Shown: positions 9,271 to 18,729, numbered from the stretch's first letter. The stretch: 62,597 nucleotides of DNA from Saprospiraceae bacterium (GCA_027488855.1 JAIYAV010000391.1:1-62597), one strand, 5' to 3'. Notes: a model not told the origin generated them from the sequence alone. A program made the numbers and translations.

Positions 9271-10470
9271 ATGAACAAAGATGTACTCATCATCGGAGGC
9301 GGAATTGTTGGCCTCGCCACTGCCTGGCGCCTGCTGGAGGCGCGACCAGACCTGAAAGTGACCGTGCTCGAAAAAGAGCAGGAGCTGGCCGCACACCAAA
9401 CCGGGCACAACAGCGGCGTTATCCATTCCGGCATTTATTACCGCCCCGGCACCTTACGTGCGCGCAACTGCATGGAAGGTTATGGTGAGTTGTTGCGCTT
9501 TGCGGACGAACACAACATTCCTTACAACATCTGCGGTAAAGTCATTGTCGCCACCCGCCGCGAAGAATTGCCCCAATTGGATCGGATTTTAGGACATGGT
9601 CTCCAAAATGGGTTAACCAAGGTCCGCCGCATCAGCGCTGAAGAAACCCGAGAGCACGAGCCGCACGTCAATGTGATCGAATCCCTCTGGGTGCCTCAGG
9701 CAGGCATCATCAACTACCGCAAGGTGGCCCACAAATACGCAGAATTGATCCAGGCCAAAGGGGCTACGATCAAAAAAGGGTTCAAAGTAGAATCGATCCA
9801 ACGCAGCGATAAAGAAATCATCGTGCGCAGCCAAAACGATGAAGTACGCGGCGAGCTACTGATCAGTTGTGCCGGACTGTACGCCGATAAAGTGGCCAAA
9901 ATGACTGGGCAACAAATCAAAGGTGTACAAATCATTCCCTTCCGTGGCGAATACTACGAGCTGAAACCTGAAAAGCAATATTTGGTCAATAACCTGATTT
10001 ATCCAGTGCCCAATCCCGAGTTCCCCTTCCTGGGTGTGCATTATACGCGCATGATCGAAGGGGGAATCGAAGCTGGGCCAAATGCCGTACTGGCCTTCCG
10101 CCGAGAAGGGTATAGCCGCTGGGACATCAATGTAGGCGAACTAGCTGAAACCCTAACTTACCCCGGTTTCCTGCGCCTCGCGGCCAAACATTGGCGTTAT
10201 GGCCTGGGCGAAATGCAGCGCTCCTACTCCAAAACCGCCTTTGTCAAAGCCTTGCAGCACCTGATCCCCGAAGTAGGTTTCGACGACCTGCAACGCGGCG
10301 GCTCCGGTGTACGCGCCATGGCCTGCGACCTCGAAGGCAAATTGATTGACGAATTCCTCATTTTTGAGGACCACAATATCATTAATGTATGCAGTGCTCC
10401 CTCTCCGGCTGCTACCGCCAGTTTGGCGATTGGTAAGACGATTGCGGAGAAAGCGCTGACAAAGGTTTAA
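9271..10470 (+). CDS. lhgO: L-2-hydroxyglutarate oxidase
   Basis: The 399-residue FAD-dependent oxidoreductase opens with the dinucleotide-binding motif VLIIGGGIVGLATAW and continues with HQTGHNSGVIHSGIYY, the signature of LhgO/L2HGDH proteins. The late block GGSGVRAMACD is also typical. The enzyme oxidises L-2-hydroxyglutarate to 2-oxoglutarate and passes electrons to quinones. It is placed 3 bases before a sugar aminotransferase, which suggests a role in recycling 2-hydroxyglutarate from nucleotide-sugar synthesis. Confidence 0.9.
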   Translation: MNKDVLIIGGGIVGLATAWRLLEARPDLKVTVLEKEQELAAHQTGHNSGVIHSGIYYRPGTLRARNCMEGYGELLRFADEHNIPYNICGKVIVATRREELPQLDRILGHGLQNGLTKVRRISAEETREHEPHVNVIESLWVPQAGIINYRKVAHKYAELIQAKGATIKKGFKVESIQRSDKEIIVRSQNDEVRGELLISCAGLYADKVAKMTGQQIKGVQIIPFRGEYYELKPEKQYLVNNLIYPVPNPEFPFLGVHYTRMIEGGIEAGPNAVLAFRREGYSRWDINVGELAETLTYPGFLRLAAKHWRYGLGEMQRSYSKTAFVKALQHLIPEVGFDDLQRGGSGVRAMACDLEGKLIDEFLIFEDHNIINVCSAPSPAATASLAIGKTIAEKALTKV

Positions 10471-10473
10471 ATT

Positions 10474-11598
10474 ATGCACGCCATCCAAATGGTTGACCTG
10501 AAGCGGCAGTACCTGAAGATCAAAGACGAAATTGACCAGGGTATTTTGGAAGTACTCGATACGACCGCTTACATCAATGGGCCCAAGGTGAAAGCTTTCC
10601 AAGAAGGATTGCAAGAATACCTGAGTGCCGCACACGTCATTCCCTGTGCCAACGGTACCGATGCCCTACAAATCGCCATGATGGCGCTTGACTTACAGCC
10701 CGGCGACGAGGTGATTGTTCCCGCTTTTACCTACGTGGCCACCGCAGAAGTCATTGCCCTGTTGCGTTTGAAACCCGTGATGGTGGATGTCGATTACGAC
10801 ACCTTCAACCTGACCGCGGAGCTCATCGCCAAAGCCATTACCCCCCGCACCAAGGCCATTGTACCAGTCAACCTCTTTGGCCAAAGTTGCGACCTGGAGC
10901 CAATCATGGCCCTGGCGCAGGAACACGGCCTCTGGGTCATCGAAGACAATGCCCAAGCCATTGGGGCCGACTATACTTTCAGTGATGGCCACACGGCCAA
11001 AACGGGTACCATTGGCCACATCGGCTGCACCTCGTTTTACCCATCCAAAAACCTGGGTGCCTACGGCGACGGTGGTGCCATCAGTACCAATCAAGCCGAT
11101 TTGGCGCAAAAGATGCAAATGGTGGCCAATCACGGGCAGGTGCGGCGCTATTACCACGATGTGGTGGGGGTCAATTCCCGTTTGGATGCCATTCAAGCCG
11201 TGGTACTCGGGGTTAAACTCAAACGTTTGGATGAGTACGCCGCCGCCCGCCGGGCCGCAGCGGATTTTTATGATCAGGCTTTGGCCGGATTGGACTGGAT
11301 TCAAACCCCAGTGCGCCACCCCAAGTCTACCCACGTTTTTCACCAATATACTTTGTTGGTCAAAAATGGGCAACGCGACGCCTTACAAATGCATCTTCAG
11401 CAAAAGGGGGTGCCCACGATGATTTATTATCCGGTGCCGCTTTACAGCCAGGATGCGTTCCGGCCTTTTACCGATCTGACACATTTACCCGTCACGGAGC
11501 AATTGTGCCAGGAAGTATTGTCCTTACCCATTCATACTGAATTGGATTCGGAACAGTTGAACTACATTGTTGAGTCAGTGAAGGGCTTTAGCCTGTAA
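10474..11598 (+). CDS. DegT/DnrJ/EryC1/StrS sugar aminotransferase
   Basis: The 374-residue PLP enzyme has MVDLKRQYLKIKDEI at the start, the cofactor-binding region ANGTDALQIAM, VIPAFTYVATAE, EDNAQAIGA, and the Schiff-base lysine in FYPSKNLGAYGDGGAI near residue 192. It transfers an amino group, usually from glutamate, to a keto nucleotide-sugar. The closest type by eye is WbpE/WlbC, which acts on UDP-3-keto sugars. It is flanked by lhgO and an NDP-sugar dehydrogenase, so it probably makes an amino sugar for the exopolysaccharide; the exact substrate is not visible. Confidence 0.88.
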   Translation: MHAIQMVDLKRQYLKIKDEIDQGILEVLDTTAYINGPKVKAFQEGLQEYLSAAHVIPCANGTDALQIAMMALDLQPGDEVIVPAFTYVATAEVIALLRLKPVMVDVDYDTFNLTAELIAKAITPRTKAIVPVNLFGQSCDLEPIMALAQEHGLWVIEDNAQAIGADYTFSDGHTAKTGTIGHIGCTSFYPSKNLGAYGDGGAISTNQADLAQKMQMVANHGQVRRYYHDVVGVNSRLDAIQAVVLGVKLKRLDEYAAARRAAADFYDQALAGLDWIQTPVRHPKSTHVFHQYTLLVKNGQRDALQMHLQQKGVPTMIYYPVPLYSQDAFRPFTDLTHLPVTEQLCQEVLSLPIHTELDSEQLNYIVESVKGFSL

Positions 11599-11614
11599 TT
11601 GGAAAGCACAGGAG

Positions 11615-12916
11615 ATGGGGATTGAAGATTTTGTACAAAAGAAGAAGTTGATTTCAGTCATAGGATTGGGGTACGTGGGTTTGCCATTGGCCCTGGTTTT
11701 GGCCAAAAAATTCCGGGTCATTGGTTTTGACATCAATGCCACTCGGGTGACTCAAATGCAAGCAGGGATCGATCCTTCGCAGGAACTTACTGCCGTTGCA
11801 TTTCAGGGAGCAGACATTCAGTTTACCCATCAGGTGGAAGATTTGCAACAGGCGCATTTTCACATTGTGGCTGTGCCAACCCCGATTGATGAGCACAATA
11901 ACCCCAATTTGACCCCTTTGCTCAAAGCCTCCCAAACCGTGGGCACGCAGTTGAAAAAGGGTGATTATGTGGTGTTTGAATCAACTGTTTACCCAGGATG
12001 TACTGAGGAAGACTGTGTACCTATTCTGGAACGGGAATCGGGTTTGAGTTTCGGACTGGACTTCAAAGTAGGTTATTCGCCAGAACGCATCAATCCTGGA
12101 GATAAGGAACATACCGTAGAGAAAATTCTCAAGGTAGTTTCCGGCAGTGATGATGAAGCGTGTGAGCTGATTGCTCAGGTGTATGGCAGCGTTATCGAAG
12201 CTGGAGTATACCGAGCCAGTTCCATCAAAGTGGCCGAAGCGGCCAAAGTGATCGAAAATACCCAGCGCGACCTCAACATCGCGTTTATGAATGAACTTTC
12301 GGTGATTTTTGACCGCATCGGCATCGATACCCGTGAGGTATTGGAAGCCGCCGGAACCAAGTGGAATTTTTTAAAATTCTACCCTGGTCTGGTGGGTGGG
12401 CATTGTATTGGCGTTGATCCTTATTACCTGTTGCACAAGTCGAAAGAATTGGGGTACAACCCACAGGTAATCACGAGTGGCCGCAAAATCAACGATGAGA
12501 TGCCGGCTTATGTGGCCAAGCGCCTCGTTCAAATGCTCATCCAAAAAGGCAAAAACCCCGGGCAATGCCGAGTATTGGTATTGGGGATTACCTTCAAGGA
12601 AAACGTGGCCGATATCCGCAACTCTAAAGTGGCCGATTTGGTCCGGGAGCTGCAACAGTTTTCGATCACCACCCATTTGGTAGACCCCTTCGCGTCTGCC
12701 GCTGAGGTGGCACATGAGTATAATTTGGTCCTGATGAGTGAACCCGAGGAAAATTACGACGCCGTCATCATTGCCGTAGCCCACCAGCAGTTTGTGGAGA
12801 TGAATCTGGAGGCCTTGCGCAAGTTGATGAATGGCAAACCATTGTTACTGGATCTCAAAGGGATTTATTCCCGTAAAACTGCAGATGAATTAAATATTGC
12901 CTATTGGCGGTTGTAA
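11615..12916 (+). CDS. Nucleotide-sugar 6-dehydrogenase (TviB/WbpA type)
   Basis: The 433-residue protein has the NAD motif VIGLGYVGLPLALVLA, VAVPTPIDEHNNPNL, ESTVYPGCTEE, YSPERINPGDKEHT and the catalytic cysteine in GGHCIGVDPYYL near residue 263. Proteins of this type oxidise C6 of UDP-N-acetylhexosamines to uronic acids in two NAD-dependent steps. Together with wecB and the aminotransferase it points to N-acetylated uronic acids in the product polymer. A GGAG motif lies a few bases before the ATG at 11615. Confidence 0.9.
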   Translation: MGIEDFVQKKKLISVIGLGYVGLPLALVLAKKFRVIGFDINATRVTQMQAGIDPSQELTAVAFQGADIQFTHQVEDLQQAHFHIVAVPTPIDEHNNPNLTPLLKASQTVGTQLKKGDYVVFESTVYPGCTEEDCVPILERESGLSFGLDFKVGYSPERINPGDKEHTVEKILKVVSGSDDEACELIAQVYGSVIEAGVYRASSIKVAEAAKVIENTQRDLNIAFMNELSVIFDRIGIDTREVLEAAGTKWNFLKFYPGLVGGHCIGVDPYYLLHKSKELGYNPQVITSGRKINDEMPAYVAKRLVQMLIQKGKNPGQCRVLVLGITFKENVADIRNSKVADLVRELQQFSITTHLVDPFASAAEVAHEYNLVLMSEPEENYDAVIIAVAHQQFVEMNLEALRKLMNGKPLLLDLKGIYSRKTADELNIAYWRL

Positions 12917-12966
12917 TAATATTCAATTCTCCCTCTAGGCTAAACACTCAGCTAAACAATGAACCC

Positions 12967-13494
12967 ATGCTTGACGCTTTAGAACCTCGCTGGTTTGCGG
13001 TATGCACCAGATACAAGCGAGAAAAATTGGTGAGCAAGTACTTGTGCGACAAGGGAATCAAGAGCTACTTGCCCTTGCAAAAGGTCACCCGTATGTATAC
13101 GCGCAAGATCAAAAAGGTTGAACTCCCACTAATCAACTGCTACATCTTTGTACAAATTGTCAAAGAGGAGTACGTACCCGTGCTCGAAATCCCCGATGTA
13201 ACGCATTTTGTCAAAATTGCCAAAGAGTTGATTGCAATTCCCGAAGTTGAAATTGACATCATGCGCCGCGTTACTGGCGAGATTGCCAATGTTGAGGTGG
13301 ATCAGGGGGTTTTTAAAATTGGCGAAGAGGTTGAGATCATCAGTGGCAGTTTGTTTGGCCTGCGGGGCAGGTTGTTGCAGGGTTTGGGCTCCAAAAACTT
13401 TGTGGTCGAGCTGGAAAACCTGGGCTATTCACTGCGCATGCAGATGGCTCCGGAAATTTTGCGGCCTTTGTCTACTAAGCGTGGAGCGGCTTAG
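12967..13494 (+). CDS. UpxY-family NusG-like antiterminator
   Basis: Starting at the ATG at 12967 the protein has 175 residues: RWFAVCTRYKREKLVSKYL (NGN domain), SYLPLQKVTRMYTRKIKKVELPLINCYIF, and a C-terminal KOW-like segment with GEEVEIISGSLFGLRGRLLQ. UpxY proteins bind RNA polymerase on one capsule operon and prevent early termination. A longer start at 12904 overlaps the upstream gene and adds unusual residues, so I prefer 12967. It is followed at once by hairpin A1, a plausible pause or termination point for it to act on. Confidence 0.85.
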   Translation: MLDALEPRWFAVCTRYKREKLVSKYLCDKGIKSYLPLQKVTRMYTRKIKKVELPLINCYIFVQIVKEEYVPVLEIPDVTHFVKIAKELIAIPEVEIDIMRRVTGEIANVEVDQGVFKIGEEVEIISGSLFGLRGRLLQGLGSKNFVVELENLGYSLRMQMAPEILRPLSTKRGAA

Positions 13495-13529
13495 GTTGGG
13501 TAATTTAAGTTTATACATCATTCATATGA

Positions 13530-13638
13530 GTTGAGAAGTTGAGAAGTTGAGAAGTTGAGGCTGCCGCAAGGACTTAGACATGGATATTGTCAAAATCGCT
13601 GCGGCAGCCTCAACTTCTCAACTTCTCAACTTCTCAAC
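13530..13638. repeat. Family A palindromic repeat, copy A1
   Basis: Arms at 13530-13568 and 13600-13638 are perfect 39-nt inverted repeats. The outer part is four copies of the word GTTGAGAA (the last shortened), the inner stem is GGCTGCCGCA, and the 31-nt loop at 13569-13599 contains GGACTTAGACA and GTCAAAATCGC. The outer words place TGA in all three frames on either strand reading inward. It lies between upxY and the epimerase gene. Confidence 0.95.
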
Positions 13639-13657
13639 CCCTTTATTTTCCAATGCA

Positions 13658-14710
13658 ATGAAACGTATCTTAGTGACCGGCGCAGCTGGTTTTATTGGTT
13701 TCCACTTATCCAAAAAACTGCTGGAACGCGGCGACGAAGTGGTAGGTCTGGACTGTCTGAACGACTATTACGATGTTGAGTTGAAATATGCCCGTTTGGC
13801 CCAATTGGGTATTGATCGTAGCCAAATTGAGGCGGGCGTTTTGTGTAAAAGCACCCAATTCCAATTTTCCTTGATTCAACTTCAATTGGAAGACCTGGCG
13901 GGCTTGGAAAAACTGTTTCAAACCAAAAAATTCGATGTAGTTGTCAATCTCGCCGCCCAGGCTGGAGTACGGTATAGTCTGATCAATCCACATGCCTACG
14001 TCAACAGCAACATTGTGGGTTTTGTCAACATCCTGGAATGTTGTCGGCACCAGCAAGTCCAGCACTTGGTGTACGCCAGCAGTTCCAGCGTGTATGGGCT
14101 GAATAGTGAGATGCCGTTTTCTACGGATCACAATGTGGATCACCCCGTTTCCTTGTACGCAGCCAGCAAAAAGAGCAACGAATTGATGGCCCATACTTAC
14201 AGCCATTTGTTTGGATTGCCCACTACGGGTTTGCGGTTTTTTACGGTATATGGCCCTTGGGGTAGGCCGGACATGGCGCTATTTTTGTTTACCAAAGCCA
14301 TTTTGGCCGGAGAACCCATCAAGGTGTTCAACCAGGGGCAAATGATTCGGGACTTCACGTACATCGATGATATTGTTGAAGGCGTCATCCGAGTGGCTGA
14401 CCGTCCTCCAGTGCCTAACCCTGACTGGAATCCGGCCATTGTAGATCCGGCCCATTCCAGCGCACCTTACCATTTGTACAACATTGGCAACAACCAGCCC
14501 GTTCAATTGGCGGAATTCATTGAAGCCATTGAAGAATCCCTGGGTAAAAAAGCCATTAAAGAACTTTTGCCCATGCAACCCGGTGATGTAGCAGCTACCT
14601 TTGCGGATGTGAGCAGCTTAGAAGCAGATACGGGTTACAAACCGGCCACCTCGGTGCAAACCGGGATTCAGCGTTTTATTGACTGGTACCGCTGGTATTA
14701 TCAAGCATAG
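13658..14710 (+). CDS. NAD-dependent UDP-glucuronate/UDP-sugar 4-epimerase
   Basis: From the ATG at 13658 the protein has 350 residues beginning [17 protein letters not shown]. It is an extended SDR with [15 protein letters not shown], the serine block ASSSSVYG, and the catalytic YAASK near residues 167-171; [17 protein letters not shown] is typical of UDP-glucuronate 4-epimerases (CapI/Gla type). It interconverts UDP-glucuronate and UDP-galacturonate or a related pair. The open frame extends upstream through repeat A1, but that part is repeat-derived and not likely coding. The stop codon overlaps the start of repeat D1 by one base. Confidence 0.87.
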   Translation: MKRILVTGAAGFIGFHLSKKLLERGDEVVGLDCLNDYYDVELKYARLAQLGIDRSQIEAGVLCKSTQFQFSLIQLQLEDLAGLEKLFQTKKFDVVVNLAAQAGVRYSLINPHAYVNSNIVGFVNILECCRHQQVQHLVYASSSSVYGLNSEMPFSTDHNVDHPVSLYAASKKSNELMAHTYSHLFGLPTTGLRFFTVYGPWGRPDMALFLFTKAILAGEPIKVFNQGQMIRDFTYIDDIVEGVIRVADRPPVPNPDWNPAIVDPAHSSAPYHLYNIGNNQPVQLAEFIEAIEESLGKKAIKELLPMQPGDVAATFADVSSLEADTGYKPATSVQTGIQRFIDWYRWYYQA

Positions 14711-14748
14711 GGCAATAAAAAATGAACAGTTATTTTTGCCCCACTACT
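14710..14748. repeat. Family D short palindromic repeat, copy D1
   Basis: The core GGGCAATAAAAAATGAAC followed by AGTTATTTTTGCCCC and ACTAC is a near-palindrome shared with D2, D3 and D4. It contains TATTTTTG at 14731-14738 in the direction of cpsB, whose start is at 14756, so this copy could carry a -7 box. Confidence 0.8.
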
Positions 14749-14755
14749 TAAGCGT

Positions 14756-15514
14756 ATGTTTGGAAAATTGTTCTCGCGCAGTTCAGCTAGCCATGCTACC
14801 CAGCCCAGCGACTTCTCGGTGCTGGGGATGGACATGCATTCACACCTCATCCCCGGGATTGACGATGGTGCCAAAACCATGGAAGAAAGTCTGGAACTGA
14901 TCCGAGGGCTCATCCAATTGGGTTATAGTGGTGCAATCACAACGCCCCACGTGATGGGCGATTATTATCCAAACACTGGGGTAATCATCCAAAACGGCTG
15001 GGAAGAACTGTGCCGATCCATCCGCCAGGCTGGTTTAAATTTTCGGCTGGAAGCCTCCGCTGAATACAACCTCGATAGCTATACTGCCGAATTGTTTGCA
15101 CAAGGGGACATTTTACCCATGCCCGGCAAACGGCTTTTGGTGGAATTGTCTTTTTTTGGGGCACCTCCCGATTTGGAAAACCGCATTTTCCAGTTGCGGC
15201 TTCAGGGGTATTTCCCCATTTTGGCCCACCCGGAACGTTACAGTTATTATCAGGGCAATCTCAGTGCACTGGAACGCATCCGCGATTTGGGCTGCGAGTT
15301 ACAGGTGAACATTCTCTCCCTTACCGGGCACTATGGCCCTCAAGTAGCCAAATGGGCCAAAACCCTGCTTGACAAAGACATGGTGAGCTACCTGGGGACG
15401 GATATGCACCATGCCGGACATCTGCAGGAATTGCAAGCCGCGCTCCGGCAAAGGGACATTTTGCGGATTTTGCAACGCCATACTTTTAAAAACCAAGACC
15501 TACTCAATTTATAA
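14756..15514 (+). CDS. CpsB/CapC-type tyrosine-protein phosphatase (PHP fold)
   Basis: The 252-residue protein has the PHP metal-binding start DMHSHLIPGIDDGAKTMEESL near residue 26, ITTPHVMGDYYPN, EASAEYNLD, ILAHPERYSYY and a late GTDMHHAGH. This is the pattern of manganese-dependent capsular phosphotyrosine phosphatases such as CpsB and YwqE. It should remove phosphate from the C-terminal tyrosine cluster of the Wzc kinase encoded downstream, resetting the export machinery. It ends 5 bases before wecB. Confidence 0.9.
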   Translation: MFGKLFSRSSASHATQPSDFSVLGMDMHSHLIPGIDDGAKTMEESLELIRGLIQLGYSGAITTPHVMGDYYPNTGVIIQNGWEELCRSIRQAGLNFRLEASAEYNLDSYTAELFAQGDILPMPGKRLLVELSFFGAPPDLENRIFQLRLQGYFPILAHPERYSYYQGNLSALERIRDLGCELQVNILSLTGHYGPQVAKWAKTLLDKDMVSYLGTDMHHAGHLQELQAALRQRDILRILQRHTFKNQDLLNL

Positions 15515-15519
15515 TCCAC

Positions 15520-16638
15520 ATGAAAATCCTCAACATCGTTGGCGCTAGGCCCAATTTTATGAAGGTTGCTCCCTTGCACCGCGCTTTTCAAGCCCGGCCA
15601 GAACTGGAGTCCAAAATTGTACACACTGGGCAACATTACGACGCCAAAATGAGCGACGTGTTTTTTACCCAGCTCGAATTGCCCACTCCCGATTATTTTT
15701 TGGGCGTAGGTGGGGGATCACATACCCAGCAAACCGCCAAAATCATGTTGGCCTTTGAAGAGGTTTTGCAAAAAGAACAACCCGACCTAGTTTTGGTGGT
15801 GGGCGATGTCAATTCTACCATTGCTTGTGCATTGGTGGCCGTAAAAATGAACATCCCGGTAGCCCACGTGGAAGCGGGATTGCGCAGCGGCGACCGGGGC
15901 ATGCCCGAAGAAATCAACCGGATTTTGACCGATAGCATTTCCGATTATTTGTTTGTTACAGAGATGAGCGGCATGATCAATCTGGCCAAAGAAAATGTGC
16001 CCGATGAGCGCATCTTTTTTGTTGGAAATTGTATGATTGATTCGCTGGTGCATTACCAGGCTCGGGCGCAGCAGTTGAGCTACAGCGATGTATTGCCCGA
16101 TAAACCTGCCATTCAGGATCAGAGTTATGTCCTGATGACCATGCACCGCCCTTCCAATGTTGACTTTGTGGAGGGCCTGACTTCTATACTCAGCATCATT
16201 GAGGATGCCGTACAATACCGCCAGGTGGTGTTCCCGGTGCATCCACGCACCCTCAAAAATTTAGAGAACTTTGGCTTACTGGAGCGTTTTGAGCGCATTC
16301 CGAATCTAATTACTACGGAGCCGTTGGGGTACCTGGAATTTTTGCGATTGATGGGAGGCGCGGCCCTGGTGATCACAGATTCGGGCGGTATTCAGGAGGA
16401 AACGACTTTTTTACAAACGCCCTGCCTGACTTTCCGCAGCAGCACCGAACGCCCCGTTACTGTAGACTTAGGCACCAACACCCTGCTAGCCGACCTCAAC
16501 CCCGAAACTGTCCATCAACACATGCTGGAAGTACTGGAAGGTCGTGGAAAAAAAGGCGGTATTCCCCCGCTTTGGGATGGTCGGGCAGCGGAGCGAATAG
16601 CAGATATTTTAATTGATATTTTTGAACATAAACGATAA
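15520..16638 (+). CDS. wecB: UDP-N-acetylglucosamine 2-epimerase (non-hydrolysing)
   Basis: The 372-residue protein starts MKILNIVGARPNFMKVAPL and has HTGQHYDAKMS, VVGDVNSTIACAL, HVEAGLRSGDRGMPEEINR, TMHRPSNVD and the UDP-binding TDSGGIQEETTFLQTPCLT. It interconverts UDP-GlcNAc and UDP-ManNAc. With the 6-dehydrogenase upstream it could supply UDP-ManNAcA for the polymer. Its TAA stop is 3 bases before repeat A2. Confidence 0.93.
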   Translation: MKILNIVGARPNFMKVAPLHRAFQARPELESKIVHTGQHYDAKMSDVFFTQLELPTPDYFLGVGGGSHTQQTAKIMLAFEEVLQKEQPDLVLVVGDVNSTIACALVAVKMNIPVAHVEAGLRSGDRGMPEEINRILTDSISDYLFVTEMSGMINLAKENVPDERIFFVGNCMIDSLVHYQARAQQLSYSDVLPDKPAIQDQSYVLMTMHRPSNVDFVEGLTSILSIIEDAVQYRQVVFPVHPRTLKNLENFGLLERFERIPNLITTEPLGYLEFLRLMGGAALVITDSGGIQEETTFLQTPCLTFRSSTERPVTVDLGTNTLLADLNPETVHQHMLEVLEGRGKKGGIPPLWDGRAAERIADILIDIFEHKR

Positions 16639-16641
16639 TTT

Positions 16642-16757
16642 GGTTGAGAAGAGTTGAGAAGTTGAGGAGTTGAGGCTACCGCGAGGGACTTAGACAAGGG
16701 CATTGTCAAAATCGCTCGCGGTAGCCTCAACTCCTCAACTCCTCAACCTTCTCAACC
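16642..16757. repeat. Family A palindromic repeat, copy A2
   Basis: Arms at 16642-16684 and 16716-16757 differ by one indel and one or two substitutions. The words are GTTGAGAA and GTTGAGGA; the inner stem is GGCTACCGCGA. The 31-nt loop at 16685-16715 matches the A1 loop at 27 of 31 positions. It separates wecB from wza. Confidence 0.95.
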
Positions 16758-16774
16758 CCTCAAAACATTCATCC

Positions 16775-17581
16775 ATGCGGATTCTGTACTTCTTTACCCT
16801 ACTACTCTTGACTTGCTCCTGTGTGCAACACAAGCAATTGGTCAATTTTAACCAAGGGCCGCTGCCCATAAATAAAGCCGAAGCCATCCTCAATTCCATA
16901 GACCTGAGTATTCAGCCCGAGGATTTGTTGCAAATCAATGTGAGTAGTTTTGAACCGGACGCGATTAGACCCTTCGTCCCTGAAGCGGGCGGAGCGGGGG
17001 GCCAGCAAAACAATGCCATGATGCAACAAAGTATGGGAGGAACTGGAGTCAATTCCTTGGAGCTGTTCACGGGCTATTTTGTAGATCGCGCTGGGTACAT
17101 CGACTTTCCGGTCATTGGCCGCGTAAAAGTAGGTGGTTTAACCCTGGGCGTGGCACACGATACCATTCTGAACCGCATTTTGCCCATCGTGTCCGATGCC
17201 GTGGTGAGTCTACGTTTTTTGAACCTCAAAATCACGATGTTGGGTGAGGTCGCTCAGCCTGGTTTGATCCGCATTTCGAATAAAAGAGTGACCTTGCTGG
17301 AAGCCATCGGGATGGCGGGCGATTTGACCCCCTATGCCGACCGCACCAACATCCTACTCGTACGAGAAAAAGACGGAGAACGCCAATACGTTTATATGAA
17401 TTTGCAGGATCCGGCCATCTTTGCTTCGAAGTTTTTTTACCTGGAACAAAATGACTTCATTTACATTCAGCCCACCAAAGCCAAGGTGGGGGGCATCACC
17501 GACCAAACCAGTCGTATTTTCACCTTTGGCTCTGCAGGCTTATCATTGATCACCTTGATCATTGCCATTTTTAGACGATGA
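16775..17581 (+). CDS. wza: Polysaccharide export outer-membrane lipoprotein
   Basis: From ATG 16775 the protein has 268 residues. The N terminus MRILYFFTLLLLTCSC is a lipoprotein signal with the lipidated cysteine at 14 or 16. A Poly_export domain (LSIQPEDLLQINVSS through GRVKVGGLTLG) is followed by an SLBB-type part (ITMLGEVAQPGLIRISNKRVTLLEAIGMAGDLTPYADRT, given in pieces) and a C-terminal hydrophobic helix (LSLITLIIAIFRR). It should form the outer-membrane export channel with Wzc. Its stop overlaps the next start as ATGA. An upstream start inside repeat A2 is rejected. Confidence 0.9.
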   Translation: MRILYFFTLLLLTCSCVQHKQLVNFNQGPLPINKAEAILNSIDLSIQPEDLLQINVSSFEPDAIRPFVPEAGGAGGQQNNAMMQQSMGGTGVNSLELFTGYFVDRAGYIDFPVIGRVKVGGLTLGVAHDTILNRILPIVSDAVVSLRFLNLKITMLGEVAQPGLIRISNKRVTLLEAIGMAGDLTPYADRTNILLVREKDGERQYVYMNLQDPAIFASKFFYLEQNDFIYIQPTKAKVGGITDQTSRIFTFGSAGLSLITLIIAIFRR

Positions 17582-18726
17582 GTTCCAAAATCCATATCGT
17601 TGGGTCCGGTTTGACGGGGGCTACCATTGCGCGTTTGTTGCACGATCAGGGGCATGACGTCAGCGTGTTTGAGCGCCGTGCCCAAGTGGGTGGGAACGTG
17701 CACGACTTTGTGCATCCTTCGGGCATTCGAGTGCACAGTTATGGGCCACACTATTTTCGGACCAATTCGGAGGCGATTTGGGCTTATGTGCAACGCTTTG
17801 GATCTTTTTTTCCTTATCGCGCCATAGTGAAATCCTTTGTTGACGGACAATACGAGAATTGGCCGATCTCCGCTGCTTATTTGCGGCGAATTGGTGCAGC
17901 GCAATACCTGAATACGCGCATATCTTCTCCGGCGGCACTTCCAGCCCGCAATTTTGAAGCAGCAGCCCTTCAGCTCATGCCCGTGGAAGTGTATGAAAAA
18001 TTTGTCAAAAATTATACGTCCAAACAATGGGGCATAGCCCCCCGGCAGCTCAGTGCTGATTTGGTCAAACGTTTTGAAGTGCATCACGACGACGATCCAC
18101 ACCTGACTCCTGGCTACCGATGGCAAGGCATCCCTGCGGATGGTTATGCTCAGTGGATGAGCAAAATGCTGGAGGGAATAAAAGTACACCTCGGAGTAGA
18201 TTATTTGCAGCAGCAGGCATTTGAGCCCGCTACCTATACCGTATTTACCGGGGCGATTGATGCTTTTTTTGGCTTTGATCTGGGGCGTTTGCACTATCGT
18301 GGGCAGCAGCGCGAACACGAGTACCTGTCCGCTACGGCCTGCTACCAGCCCTGTGCACAAGTCAACAACCCAGCGCTCGAAAACGGCGCACATATCCGCA
18401 CTTTGGAGTGGAAACACCTGATGCCAACTGCGCAACAAGCCGAGATTCATGGCACCGTCATTACCCGCGAAACCCCCTTTAGTCCCCAAGACATTGATCA
18501 ATATGAATACCCCTTTCCGGATAGAATCAACCAGCAACTTTACCAACAATACCGCCAACGCGCCCAGAGAATCCCCAATTTACTCATCTGTGGCCGCTTG
18601 GGTGAATACCGTTATTATGACATGGATCAGGCCATTGGCCGGGCAATGATGTTGGTACAGAAGCAAATACTCCCAAGCTTATCCGCAAATAACAGCCGAA
18701 TATTTTCAAACCTTTCGTACTTTTGA
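17578..18726 (+). CDS. glf: UDP-galactopyranose mutase
   Basis: The 382-residue flavoprotein begins SKIHIVGSGLTGATIARLL and has FERRAQVGGNVHDF, HSYGPHYFRT, FVKNYTSKQWG, PADGYAQWM and the late LLICGRLGEYRYYDMDQAIGRAM (given as the FAD-binding C-terminal block). It converts UDP-galactopyranose to UDP-galactofuranose. The presence of this gene suggests galactofuranose, or a related furanose, in the exopolysaccharide. It overlaps wza by 4 bases and is 3 bases from wzc, so the three are translationally close. Confidence 0.88.
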   Translation: MSSKIHIVGSGLTGATIARLLHDQGHDVSVFERRAQVGGNVHDFVHPSGIRVHSYGPHYFRTNSEAIWAYVQRFGSFFPYRAIVKSFVDGQYENWPISAAYLRRIGAAQYLNTRISSPAALPARNFEAAALQLMPVEVYEKFVKNYTSKQWGIAPRQLSADLVKRFEVHHDDDPHLTPGYRWQGIPADGYAQWMSKMLEGIKVHLGVDYLQQQAFEPATYTVFTGAIDAFFGFDLGRLHYRGQQREHEYLSATACYQPCAQVNNPALENGAHIRTLEWKHLMPTAQQAEIHGTVITRETPFSPQDIDQYEYPFPDRINQQLYQQYRQRAQRIPNLLICGRLGEYRYYDMDQAIGRAMMLVQKQILPSLSANNSRIFSNLSYF

Positions 18727-18729
18727 ACA

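Noticed and set aside
13580-13657. Upstream extension of the epimerase gene
   Set aside because: It translates the loop and right arm of repeat A1; [14 protein letters not shown] at 13658 is the normal epimerase start.
16703-16774. Upstream extension of the wza gene
   Set aside because: It translates repeat A2; the lipoprotein signal begins at 16775.
17467-18558. A 363-codon open frame on the minus strand
   Set aside because: It is antisense to glf, which shows clear UDP-galactopyranose mutase motifs and tight operon spacing.
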